64,000 nucleotides of DNA from Algoriphagus sp. (GTDB taxonomy: Bacteria; Bacteroidota; Bacteroidia; Cytophagales; Cyclobacteriaceae), in contig NZ_JAUXYL010000026.1 of assembly GCF_030694375.1 (NCBI RefSeq), forward strand, positions 124,001-188,000, in the 5' to 3' direction. Under the pieces are notes generated by a model, which saw only the letters and a list, made by a program, of their open reading frames with translations, had not been told where the DNA came from and did not search any database. Numbering within the stretch: the first letter of the stretch is position 1; each line of letters starts with the position of its first letter. Both the position numbers and the translations under genes were made by a program. Shown here piece by piece: positions 19,501 to 26,404 of the stretch.

Positions 19501-19660
19501 TGAAACCCATTACTTTGAGAAAATCTCTTCGGGAGGCACTGCCGTCCTCATTTAGTATGGTTGGGAGTTCTGCAAACTCCTTGTCGGCATGCTTTACAAA
19601 CTCCGGATCGTTGCTGAGTTGCTCGAGCCCTTTCCAGTAGGTTTTTTTGTTTTCCTTCAT
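16580..19660 (-). CDS. actB: Alternative complex III subunit ActB (molybdopterin-oxidoreductase-like, iron-sulfur)
   Basis: 1026 residues. A twin-arginine signal (SRRDFLKVMGF) at about 42-52 leads into a possible lipobox (LAACEA), so the protein is folded before export. Residues to about 730 resemble a molybdopterin oxidoreductase fold, but ActB homologues bind no molybdenum. The C-terminal part is a ferredoxin domain with cysteine clusters CIGCGACTVAC, CQQCNNAPCETVC, CIGTRYCANNC and CSMCVQRIQ/CAVAC. These fit three [4Fe-4S] clusters and one [3Fe-4S] cluster as described for the family. It transfers electrons between the quinol site in ActC and the hemes of ActA. Confidence 0.95.
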   Translation of the reverse strand: MKENKKTYWKGLEQLSNDPEFVKHADKEFAELPTILNEDGSASRRDFLKVMGFSLAAASLAACEAPIRKAIPYVNKPIDINPSIPNYYASTFASGGDYAAVVVKTREGRPIKIDGNELSPINKGKVNAIVEASVLSLYDKQRLANPMIGGAVAEWAALDTEVKSKLASAGTVKIVANTILSPSTEKALQEFGAAFGGAELIMYDPISNFGISKAAETFYGAAVIPSYHFDKAKTIVSFGADFLGTWISPIEFAGAYAKTRKISKEKPEMSRHYQFESNLSMTGANADYRTPIKASQSGLAVLALYNAIASKSGAATVSAPKVEIANLDKAAADLLASNGASLVVSGSNDPNVQIVINAINELLGNNGATVDFANPVFFRRGNDERMNQFVGELKGGQVGGVIFYNCNPVYDHARGAEIAEGIAKAKVSISTNGTLDETSSLVQIVAPDHHFLESWNDFQPKQGQFSVSQPTISPLFNTRQAQESFLIWAGSTTNYYDYLQANWNATLFPLAGKGASFQEFWDQALFNGVVSVETTPKSVSAIGDASAAASAVAQTYKADNSGAELVIYSKVGLGSGAFANNPWLQEMPDPITKATWDNYLTVSQKWATDKGVTMYEENTQKASITVNGKSLIVPILVQPGQANGTFGLAIGYGRTKAGRVADGVGVNAYDLLDASKGFVNFDITTGVEVAVTGDSYKIARTQTHQTFMGRENVIQESVLSAYQADASAGRYRPKIYKDGEFVKPSKLSLWKGHQYSQHHWGLAIDMNSCIGCGACTVACQVENNVAVVGKQEVLNRREMAWIRIDRYYSSDASAEDLKGMEIAAENPEVTFQPMMCQQCNNAPCETVCPVAATTHSSEGLNQMTYNRCIGTRYCANNCPYKVRRFNWFKYHDNKDFAGVNIAQNDDLGKMVLNPDVTVRVRGVMEKCSMCVQRIQAGKLTAKREKRTIQDGEINMACAVACPTDALVFGDMNDPSSKVSKLLKIEENTSALKEVGEERAYHVLEEINVSPNVWYFTKIRNKEKNEA

Positions 19661-19699
19661 TTTTATTTCTAGGAATGAATTAGCAAATAGGATAAGGAA

Positions 19700-20965
19700 T
19701 TAATAGTGGCACTTGGCACACTCTAGGCCACCGATGTCTTTGACTTTCAAAGCATCTTTAGAATCAGAGTGAAGTTGAACTAACTTATCATAGTAGGCAT
19801 TACCTTGAGTTGCAACTTCAGTCTGTCTGTGGCAATCGATACACCAGCCCATAGTCAAAGAGCTATGCTGACCAACCACTTCCATTTCCTGAATAGGACC
19901 ATGACATGTTTGGCATTCGATACCACCCACTGCTACGTGCTGCGCGTGATTGAAGTAAGCCAAGTCCGGAAGATTGTGCACCCGAACCCATTCGATTGGT
20001 TGGTTATTGTCTACTGCTGCGTAGATTTTTGCGATTTCAGGGGAAATCCCTTCTTTACCACCTACATTTTGGATATGAGTATGGCAGTTCATACAGATGT
20101 TTGCTGAAGGAATGTTTGCCGATTTTCCGATTTCTACACCGGTATGGCAATATTGACAGGCAACTTCATATTGACCGGCATGTAGCGCATGCGAGAATGC
20201 AATCGGCTGGGCCGGTGCATAGCCTTGCTGTACACCTACTGAATATAGGCCATCGATCGCTGTTTTAGCCACCAAGGCAATTACCAGCGCTGTAACTACA
20301 ATTATGAATCCGTCACTTTTAAAAACTTTAGCGAATTCAAATTTCTGGGACACGAACTCTTTTTCATCCTCAGGAAGATCTTGCTTATTGATATATTTTG
20401 TCAATACTGAAATAATCAATCCCAGAACCACCAAAATAAGAATCAGTACCAAAACCAATACTCCCAAAATCACAGTCAAGTATTCACTTGGAATTCCTCC
20501 TCCAGCACCGGTCGAGCCATCTGCTCCTCCGGCAACGGCCGCTGCTGCAGCTGCAGGATCAACCTTGTCCCCGTACTCAATGTAGGATAACAAGCCATCT
20601 AACTCAGCATCACTCAAGAAAGTGTATGCAGGCATTATGGAGTTGTTATACTCTTTGTACAAGGCTACCGCGTAAGAATCACCGGAAGCAATAACCTCTC
20701 CTGAGTTCTTAATCCATCTCTTAACCCATTCAGCACTATTTCTGTCTGTTGCGCCTCTCAATGCCGGACCAATGTATTTTTGATCCAACTTATGACAAGT
20801 CTTACAGTTAGCGTTGAACACAGTCTTGCCTACCGCAATGGCTTCATCACTGTCTATTACGGCAGGATCCGCCGCATAAGCCGAGGCTCCGATCAGCATG
20901 AAAAACAGCACTGCCAGTGTCTGGAAACTCAATCGAATTCCTACTAACGAGCGTTTAGATAACAT
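19700..20965 (-). CDS. actA: Alternative complex III multiheme cytochrome ActA with six heme motifs
   Basis: 421 residues. After a signal peptide (to about residue 31) there is a small cytochrome c domain with CKTCH at 54-58 and a possible Met ligand in SIMPAY. An Ala/Gly-rich linker and two transmembrane helices (about 167-195 and 225-250) follow. The C-terminal domain holds five more motifs: CQYCH, CMNCH, CQTCH, CIDCH and CAKCH. That makes six CxxCH sites, whereas the Rhodothermus ActA is described as pentaheme; the extra one is in the N-terminal domain. First gene of the operon, about 44 bases downstream of an exact housekeeping promoter. Confidence 0.93.
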   Translation of the reverse strand: MLSKRSLVGIRLSFQTLAVLFFMLIGASAYAADPAVIDSDEAIAVGKTVFNANCKTCHKLDQKYIGPALRGATDRNSAEWVKRWIKNSGEVIASGDSYAVALYKEYNNSIMPAYTFLSDAELDGLLSYIEYGDKVDPAAAAAAVAGGADGSTGAGGGIPSEYLTVILGVLVLVLILILVVLGLIISVLTKYINKQDLPEDEKEFVSQKFEFAKVFKSDGFIIVVTALVIALVAKTAIDGLYSVGVQQGYAPAQPIAFSHALHAGQYEVACQYCHTGVEIGKSANIPSANICMNCHTHIQNVGGKEGISPEIAKIYAAVDNNQPIEWVRVHNLPDLAYFNHAQHVAVGGIECQTCHGPIQEMEVVGQHSSLTMGWCIDCHRQTEVATQGNAYYDKLVQLHSDSKDALKVKDIGGLECAKCHY

Positions 20966-21008
20966 ATACTAGCTAATTAAATAGTTTTAAGGTTCTCTTT
21001 AACCCCTG

Positions 21009-21039
21009 CAAAGGTACTACCCGACGCTAATTATTCAAA
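21009..21039 (-). promoter_or_regulatory. Housekeeping-type promoter of the act-cta operon
   Basis: On the minus strand the sequence reads TTTG (21039-21036), 19 bases, then TACCTTTG (21016-21009). This is an exact match to the Bacteroidetes primary sigma consensus TTTG-N19-TAnnTTTG. Transcription would begin near 21002, leaving a leader of about 37 bases before the actA ATG. Confidence 0.8.
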
Positions 21040-21283
21040 CAAGAATTCGGATACCTTAAAATGATTCAAATAGCTATTTTTTAATATTTATTTAATTGAC
21101 TTTCAATTGATTATAATTTCATTCTTAGGCTTAATATTATTTAGAATTGATATAAATAATGGAATTTTCGATCAAAAAACGTACTGCCTTGATAATCAGG
21201 TTTTACCCCATTGAAAATGTATAAATCCCTTGGTTTCCCTAAAAAACAAATATTTGTATGAACCAATATTTGAAAAATCATTG

Positions 21284-21314
21284 TTTGATGAAGTAAATAA
21301 TAATCTTACATTTG
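21284..21314 (+). promoter_or_regulatory. Housekeeping-type promoter of the tRNA-Cys gene
   Basis: TTTG at 21284-21287, exactly 19 bases, then TACATTTG at 21307-21314: a perfect match to TTTG-N19-TAnnTTTG. The predicted start near 21321 is 10 bases before the tRNA 5' end. Confidence 0.82.
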
Positions 21315-21330
21315 CCATCCGAAAACTAAT

Positions 21331-21401
21331 GGTCGAGTGGCCGAGTGGCTAGGCAGAGGTCTGCAAAACCTCGTACAGCGGTTCGAATCCGCTCTCGACC
21401 T
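21331..21401 (+). tRNA. tRNA-Cys (anticodon GCA)
   Basis: A 71-base cloverleaf can be drawn completely. The acceptor stem GGTCGAG pairs with CTCGACC (21394-21400), with T as discriminator base, usual for tRNA-Cys. The D stem is GCC/GGC. The anticodon stem GAGGT/ACCTC holds the loop CTGCAAA with anticodon GCA at 21363-21365. The T arm is AGCGG-TTCGAAT-CCGCT. CCA is not encoded. Confidence 0.97.
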
Positions 21402-21407
21402 CATTTC

Positions 21408-21434
21408 AAAAGCATCCGTCCAAACGGATGCTTT
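21408..21434 (+). terminator. Terminator of the tRNA-Cys transcript
   Basis: AAAAGCATCCGT pairs with ACGGATGCTTTT around a short CCA loop, followed by ATTTTTTATT on the plus strand. It starts seven bases after the tRNA, so the tRNA is a single-gene unit. The following stretch to 21631 is AT-rich and shows no gene. Confidence 0.85.
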
Positions 21435-21631
21435 TATTTTTTATTGGCATTGTAAAATATCCTGCACAATTGAGAATTTGTCGGCAAACAGTTTCTCTCT
21501 CAACTCCGGATCCTGAGCACCTGTGGCGCCTCGAGTGCCTTTTTAAGCTTATTTGAAAATTTGTTTTTCACCTCTAACTGAATCCCATACTTCCTTGAGG
21601 ATTTATTTTTTTGTAAAAAATATTCAAAAAA

Positions 21632-21659
21632 AAAACGCCGACTTTTCAGCCGGCGTTTT
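21632..21659 (-). terminator. Terminator of rpsA
   Basis: AAAACGCCG pairs with CGGCGTTTT around a 10-base loop. On the minus strand a run of Ts (complement of 21627-21635) follows. It begins 35 bases past the rpsA stop. Confidence 0.85.
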
Positions 21660-21693
21660 CAATTCTAAAGTATTAAGTCTAACGTCTTAAGTC

Positions 21694-23466
21694 TTACTTC
21701 TTTCCTTCCATTTTCTCTTTCAATTCAGCCAGCGCGCCGATATCACCCAAAGTTGATTTCTCAGCCTGAGCAGGCATCTCTACTGATTCTTCTTTCTTCT
21801 TTCCGGTAGGTGCAGCAGCTTTCTTAGGAGCTTTAGCTTCTTCCTTGAAAGTAGCAGTGTGAGAAAGCACAATTCGCTTGTCGTCTTTAGAGAATTCAGT
21901 CACTTTGAAATCCAAAGATTCGCCGATCTCAACCTGAGAACCGTCTTCTTTCTCCAAGTTCTTCACAGTAGCAAATCCTTCCAATCCGTATGGGAGCTCA
22001 AGAACAGCTCCTTTGTCATTCTTGGAGTTGACAGTACACTTATGCACTGAACCTACAGGGAATACAGTTTCGAAGGTATCCCAAGGGTTTTCTTCCAACT
22101 GCTTATGACCAAGCGCCAATCTTCTGTTGTCAACGTCAAGCTCAAGAACTGCTACGTCAAGCTCATCACCAACTTTTACAAATTCAGATGGATGCTTGAT
22201 TTTCTTAGTCCAAGAAAGGTCAGATACGTGAACCAAACCGTCGATTCCCTCTTCCAATTCAAGGAAAAGACCAAAGTTGGTTAAGTTTCTTACGACACCT
22301 TTGTGCTTGGAACCCACCGCATACTTAGTACTCATGTCCTGCTTAGTCCATGGATCTTCGGTAAGTTGTTTGATACCCAAAGACATCTTTCTGTCGTCCT
22401 TGTCCAAAGTCAAAACTACTGCTTCGATTTCGTCTCCTACTTTCACGAAGTCAGCTGGGTTTCTCAAGTGCTGAGACCAGCTCATTTCCGAAACGTGAAT
22501 CAAACCTTCAACACCAGGAGCAAGCTCAAGGAATGCACCGTAGTCCGCTACGTTTACAATCTTACCTTGTACTCTTGAACCGATTTCAAGGCTGGATGCC
22601 AACGAATCCCAAGGATGAGAAGTCAACTGCTTCATACCCAAAGAAATTCTTCTCTTGTCGTCATCAAAGTCAAGAACAACAATCTGAACCTTCTGATCAA
22701 GCTGCAATACTTCTTCTGGGTGGTTGATACGACCCCAAGAAATATCTGTAATGTGAAGTAGACCATCTACACCACCCAAATCGATGAATACACCGAAGTT
22801 GGTCATGTTCTTGATCACACCTTCCAATACCTGACCTTTTTCCAGGTTGTTGAGTATTTCCGCTTTTTGCTTCTCCAAATCCTTCTCGATGAGGATCTTA
22901 TGAGAAACTACTACGTTATCATTTGCGTGGTTGATCTTCACCACTTTTACTTCCATTTTCTTACCTACATAGATATCGAAATCTCTGATAGGCTTCACAT
23001 CGATCTGAGAACCCGGCAAGAATGCTTCTACACCGTAGATATCTACGATCAAACCACCTTTGGTTCTTCTCTTTACAAGACCTTCGATTACGCTGTCATT
23101 TTCCAACGCACCTTCGATGTCCTGCCAAGCACGAACAATCTTTGCTTTCTTACGGGAAAGGATCAACTGACCCAAAGCGTTTTCCTGCTCCTCGATGAAT
23201 ACTTCAACTTCGTCACCTGGCTTGATGCCGGCTACGTCACGGAATTCAGAAAGCGGAACCAGTCCGTCAGATTTGAAACCGATGTTGATGATTACATCTT
23301 TGTCATTTACTCCTACTACGACACCTTTGATCACTTCTTTTTCAGTGATTTCGCTCAAAGTACCGGTGTACATAGCTTCCATCTGAGCTCTTTGCTCTTT
23401 GGTGTAACCTTCTCCGAAACCTTTGGTATCGAAGGCTTCCCAATTAAATTCTTTTGTACTAGACAT
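21694..23466 (-). CDS. rpsA: 30S ribosomal protein S1
   Basis: 590 residues with six consecutive S1 RNA-binding domains, as in full-length bacterial S1 (for example VKNMTNFGVFIDLGGVDGLLHITD and its later variants). S1 holds mRNA on the small ribosomal subunit. That is notable in Bacteroidetes, which make little use of Shine-Dalgarno pairing. The C-terminal 45 residues form a Lys/Ala-rich extension beyond the sixth domain. The gene stands alone between its own promoter (23578-23610) and terminator (21632-21659). The leader contains two interleaved helices (23477-23516) that could form a regulatory pseudoknot; S1 is known to repress its own translation in E. coli. Confidence 0.97.
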   Translation of the reverse strand: MSSTKEFNWEAFDTKGFGEGYTKEQRAQMEAMYTGTLSEITEKEVIKGVVVGVNDKDVIINIGFKSDGLVPLSEFRDVAGIKPGDEVEVFIEEQENALGQLILSRKKAKIVRAWQDIEGALENDSVIEGLVKRRTKGGLIVDIYGVEAFLPGSQIDVKPIRDFDIYVGKKMEVKVVKINHANDNVVVSHKILIEKDLEKQKAEILNNLEKGQVLEGVIKNMTNFGVFIDLGGVDGLLHITDISWGRINHPEEVLQLDQKVQIVVLDFDDDKRRISLGMKQLTSHPWDSLASSLEIGSRVQGKIVNVADYGAFLELAPGVEGLIHVSEMSWSQHLRNPADFVKVGDEIEAVVLTLDKDDRKMSLGIKQLTEDPWTKQDMSTKYAVGSKHKGVVRNLTNFGLFLELEEGIDGLVHVSDLSWTKKIKHPSEFVKVGDELDVAVLELDVDNRRLALGHKQLEENPWDTFETVFPVGSVHKCTVNSKNDKGAVLELPYGLEGFATVKNLEKEDGSQVEIGESLDFKVTEFSKDDKRIVLSHTATFKEEAKAPKKAAAPTGKKKEESVEMPAQAEKSTLGDIGALAELKEKMEGKK

Positions 23467-23476
23467 AGTGAAATTT

Positions 23477-23516
23477 GACTCTGATTAGCCTCAGTCTTAG
23501 AGTCGTCTGACTGAAG
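23477..23516 (-). promoter_or_regulatory. Possible H-type pseudoknot in the rpsA leader
   Basis: In the mRNA sense, CUUCAGUC (23516-23509) can pair over 8 bp with GACUGAGG (23496-23489). GACUCU (23504-23499) can pair over 6 bp with AGAGUC (23482-23477). The two helices interleave, with connecting loops of 4, 2 and 6 bases, which is a feasible H-type pseudoknot. It ends 10 bases before the rpsA ATG. Autoregulation by S1 is inferred. The alternative is two mutually exclusive hairpins, or chance. Confidence 0.5.
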
Positions 23517-23577
23517 TTTTGTGGTTAGAAATCAGCGCTTTGAACTTACAAACCGCCCCGCTCACCCGAACGGATTG

Positions 23578-23610
23578 CAAAAGTACTGATTTTCTTCTAT
23601 TTCCAGCCAA
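23578..23610 (-). promoter_or_regulatory. Probable rpsA promoter
   Basis: On the minus strand TTGG (23610-23607), 21 bases, then TACTTTTG (23585-23578). The -7 box fits TAnnTTTG exactly and the -33 box is a TTG-type match. The start near 23571 would give a leader of about 105 bases. Confidence 0.6.
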
Positions 23611-23766
23611 GATGATGGAAAATTCAGCATGATTTGAAGGTAATTTCAACTCCGTTTAGAGAAGTTTTTAAAGAAAAGTTTCGAATGAGCATTTAAAAAT
23701 CAGCGATTATCTAGGAGCCAATCTGCGTTTTTCTGTATGAAAATTCCCAATATTTAAACAAAAATA

Positions 23767-23792
23767 AAAGCCCCGGATTGCTCCGAGGCTTT
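23767..23792 (-). terminator. Terminator-like hairpin upstream of both divergent genes
   Basis: AAAGCCCCGGA pairs with TCCGAGGCTTT (one mismatch) around TTGC. A T-rich run follows on the minus strand (TTTTATTTTTG), so it would stop minus-strand transcription. No minus-strand gene ends here. It overlaps the -33 box of the plsC promoter by three bases. Confidence 0.5.
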
Positions 23793-23820
23793 GCAAGCAA
23801 AGAGTTAAAGGATAATTTTC
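23790..23820 (+). promoter_or_regulatory. Probable plsC promoter
   Basis: TTTG at 23790-23793, exactly 19 bases, then TAATTTTC at 23813-23820, one mismatch from TAnnTTTG. The predicted start lies about 20 bases before the plsC ATG. Confidence 0.6.
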
Positions 23821-23846
23821 GAACTCAAATTTAACGAATATTCCGG

Positions 23847-24575
23847 ATGATCAAATTCTTCCAGTGGATTTATACAGCCTATTCAGCGATCCTTTTTGTG
23901 ATATTAATGCTGGTTTTAGGTCTTTTCGTTCTGATTCCGCTATTGATAAGCCAAAAGGGAGACAAAATCTCCTTCTTTTTCATCCGCCTTTGGGCAGGGA
24001 CTTGGTCTTTTCTCTCAGGGGTTCGATACGAGATACATGGTCTGGAACATATCGACAGAAGTAAACCCTATATCTATATTTTCAATCATCGGTCTTTTGT
24101 CGATGCTCCTGTTATTCCTATGGTGATTCCCCAGGAAGTGAGAGCCATTGGAAAAAAAGAACTATCCAAAATCCCCGTTTTCGGTCAAGTCATCGGAAAG
24201 TTGGCTGTGTGGGTAGATCGGAGCGACTCCGAATCCAGAAGGATCAGCCTGGAAAAGCTCGTCAAATTCCTCAATCAAGGAAGTTCTATAGTCGTTGCCC
24301 CCGAAGGTACCAGAAATGATACAGATGAAACATTTCTCCCATTTCAAAAAGGAGCATTTCGGCTGTCTATCGAAACAGGTATTCCAATCTTGCCCATGGC
24401 AGTAATCGGAGCGAATCGAATCATGAAGCGGGGCTCACTTTTGCTCAGTCCGGGTAAAGTCAGTGTCTATTTTTCAGCACCCATCCAACCCCCGCTTACT
24501 TCCCAAACAGCAGTCAATGAGTTTTCATTAAAATGCCGGAACCGCCTGGAAGCCATGATTTTGGCTCATGAATAA
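23847..24575 (+). CDS. plsC: 1-acyl-sn-glycerol-3-phosphate acyltransferase (PlsC family)
   Basis: 242 residues. An N-terminal membrane helix (about 12-34) is followed by the acyltransferase domain with the catalytic HX4D motif in NHRSFVDAP (His81, Asp86) and the substrate motif PEGTR. It adds the second acyl chain to lysophosphatidic acid at the inner membrane during phospholipid synthesis. A single-gene unit with its own promoter. Related acyltransferases act on other lysolipids, so the exact substrate is inferred from the closest family. Confidence 0.88.
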   Translation: MIKFFQWIYTAYSAILFVILMLVLGLFVLIPLLISQKGDKISFFFIRLWAGTWSFLSGVRYEIHGLEHIDRSKPYIYIFNHRSFVDAPVIPMVIPQEVRAIGKKELSKIPVFGQVIGKLAVWVDRSDSESRRISLEKLVKFLNQGSSIVVAPEGTRNDTDETFLPFQKGAFRLSIETGIPILPMAVIGANRIMKRGSLLLSPGKVSVYFSAPIQPPLTSQTAVNEFSLKCRNRLEAMILAHE

Positions 24576-24794
24576 GCTGAAAGAAAAAGTACTGAATCAA
24601 AAGTTGTGGCCAAAAAACCACTGATCCAACTGCCATCTAATCGCAAAAGGACGGAAAATAGGTTCTCAGTATTTCGACTAATTTAATCCCTTGACCCAAA
24701 GATAAGGAGGAAGGCAGAGAGTTAATTTGGCAGATTGAAGTAAATACAGAAATTTAAGCTCGGTAAAATGAATTTTTAATGCTCATTATTTCGT

Positions 24795-24802
24795 TACATT
24801 TG
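24795..24802 (+). promoter_or_regulatory. Possible -7 promoter box of the 24819 gene
   Basis: TACATTTG matches TAnnTTTG exactly. The -33 region is poor (ATTT or TTTT at about the right distance). It lies 17 bases before the TTG start. The rest of the 243-base gap before it holds nothing I can name. Confidence 0.4.
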
Positions 24803-24818
24803 AAAAAAAAAGAAGATT

Positions 24819-25160
24819 TTGAAAGCAGTATTTTTCGGTAAAGGAATTACCCTCGTCTTTTGCTTATTCTTTCTGGCATACTTCGGCAATCAAAAAGCTG
24901 AGGCGTCTCCTTCTACAATTCCCCTAAAAGCTGAAGTACTCGAATCAAAACATGATTTTAATGATTTTGGTCTCACTCAGCGTCAAATAGCCTCTGAGGA
25001 ATTTCACGATCAGGATAGAAAATTATCAGGATATTTTATCCATAGTCTTTCTGATTGCTTTTGCCCTCAAATCAATCGTTGGGCGAGATTGGCTTTATTT
25101 TTTTCACACAAATCATCTTTCAAAGACCTTTCAGTACTATATCATAATCTGAGGATTTAG
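24819..25160 (+). CDS. Small exported hypothetical protein
   Basis: 113 residues from a TTG start; no ATG or GTG gives a better beginning. The first 29 residues look like a signal peptide (positive residues, FCLFFLAYF core, then AEA), so the product is probably periplasmic or surface-exposed. The mature part is polar with a CFC pair near residue 80 and no recognised domain. A -7-like box lies just upstream, which supports expression. I do not recognise a family, and a spurious frame remains possible. Confidence 0.5.
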   Translation: MKAVFFGKGITLVFCLFFLAYFGNQKAEASPSTIPLKAEVLESKHDFNDFGLTQRQIASEEFHDQDRKLSGYFIHSLSDCFCPQINRWARLALFFSHKSSFKDLSVLYHNLRI

Positions 25161-25223
25161 GATTTCCCAACTCAAGCCTGTTCAAAAAGGCAGTTTAAAA
25201 AATCCATTTTAAAAAACTCAATT

Positions 25224-25511
25224 ATGAAAACTATATCTGTAAATGATATGGCAAGTTTTAATGTTTCAAACTTTGCCATAAATGATGTGTTGCTTGATAA
25301 AAACTCAAAAACCGAAAGGGAATTCTTGTTGAAAAGGGCAATCCTACTTCATTATCTGGATCATCAGACATCAAAAATCACTTTCAAAGATGATCATGAT
25401 GAAATCTTTGAAGTTGAATGCTCGGTAATAGCAGTCACAGACAGACATGTCATCCTGAAATCTGGGCTCTTTGTACCGATTCATGCGGTCATTTCCATAG
25501 AATTGATTTGA
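25224..25511 (+). CDS. Conserved-looking small protein of unknown function
   Basis: 95 residues with an ATG start 63 bases after the preceding gene, and a clear terminator behind it. The composition is that of a compact soluble protein: an N-terminal MKTISVNDMASFNVSNFAI segment, a helical middle (FLLKRAILLHYLD) and a beta-rich C-terminal half ending VPIHAVISIELI. I believe similar small proteins occur in other Bacteroidetes, but I cannot name a family or function. Confidence 0.7.
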   Translation: MKTISVNDMASFNVSNFAINDVLLDKNSKTEREFLLKRAILLHYLDHQTSKITFKDDHDEIFEVECSVIAVTDRHVILKSGLFVPIHAVISIELI

Positions 25512-25531
25512 CGGCTAATTTTAGTAAATCA

Positions 25532-25564
25532 ATCCCTTACCAGCTTTGGTGGGGGATTTTTTTT
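25532..25564 (+). terminator. Terminator after the 95-residue gene
   Basis: AATCCC pairs with GGGGATT, continued inside by ACCA/TGGT, and eight Ts follow on the plus strand. It begins 21 bases after the stop. The remaining 175 bases to 25741 show nothing further. Confidence 0.75.
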
Positions 25565-25741
25565 GAATTAGCTGAATCAAATAAACTAGCTACTCCAGTT
25601 TTTCCATATTCAAAAATCAAGTTTTGCTCACCGAAAAATGGGAATGTGCTTTTTTTACAATGAGTTCCTTTTTAAACAAGTCAAATCTCCTGCTCTTGAC
25701 ATAAGAGAATCAAAAAACTGCCAATACTTGTCAAAACCACT

Positions 25742-26395
25742 TTACTCAACCTCAGGAATTCCTTTCGGTTCTGCTAAAGCATCCGCCGTAAGCTCCTCAA
25801 AAACAGCATAAATCGCATAATAACTTACCGGTATCGTAATCAATAGCCCAACGAAAAAAACGATAATTCCCACAATATTGATACCTACCAGTACAAGCAC
25901 AAATCCGAAAAATTTCCACCAATTCATTGTAATCAGCCTTCGGCTCAGCTCAAGCGAAAACCAAAAATCCCTTCCTGAAAACAAAGCAAAGGGAATCCCA
26001 AACATAAAGGCTACTGCCAGATAAATACCGGGTAGCACCAATGCCAAAATCCCAAAAAAGATCAAAATTCCTGAAATCAATGAAGTAACAATTACAATCC
26101 CCCAATAGGAGAACCCTTCAAAATAACTGGAAAACTCCACTTCCACCCCTCGGCTGATCCGATTGGCAACCAAAAAGTAGCCCGCAGTAAGTGAAGGTGA
26201 AATTAAGATACTAATGAGAAGGCTGTAATTATCCAGATAGAAAGTGGATAATCCCTGAATAGTGAATATCAACAACGAGAAAGCAACAGAATTCAAGGGC
26301 TGAGTTTTAAAAAATTCCCAGCCCTTTCTAATACTCTCTTGGATATTGAATTCAGGATACTGCTGAAAAAGTTTCTCGATCTGTCCTTCGGTCAT
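25742..26395 (-). CDS. Polytopic inner-membrane protein, DUF975-like
   Basis: 217 residues with five or six transmembrane helices and an N-terminal soluble segment (MTEGQIEKLFQQYPEF). The LVLPGIYLAVAFMFGIPFAL stretch resembles membrane domains grouped as DUF975 or glycerophosphodiesterase membrane domain. No catalytic motif is present. It starts 10 bases after the stop of the cystathionine beta-synthase-like gene and is probably co-transcribed with it. Function unknown. Confidence 0.75.
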   Translation of the reverse strand: MTEGQIEKLFQQYPEFNIQESIRKGWEFFKTQPLNSVAFSLLIFTIQGLSTFYLDNYSLLISILISPSLTAGYFLVANRISRGVEVEFSSYFEGFSYWGIVIVTSLISGILIFFGILALVLPGIYLAVAFMFGIPFALFSGRDFWFSLELSRRLITMNWWKFFGFVLVLVGINIVGIIVFFVGLLITIPVSYYAIYAVFEELTADALAEPKGIPEVE

Positions 26396-26404
26396 GCTGT
26401 TGAA

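Noticed and set aside
22867..23478. Plus-strand frame of about 200 codons opposite rpsA
   Set aside because: It lies within a ribosomal protein gene with six S1 domains, so it is a shadow of that coding bias.
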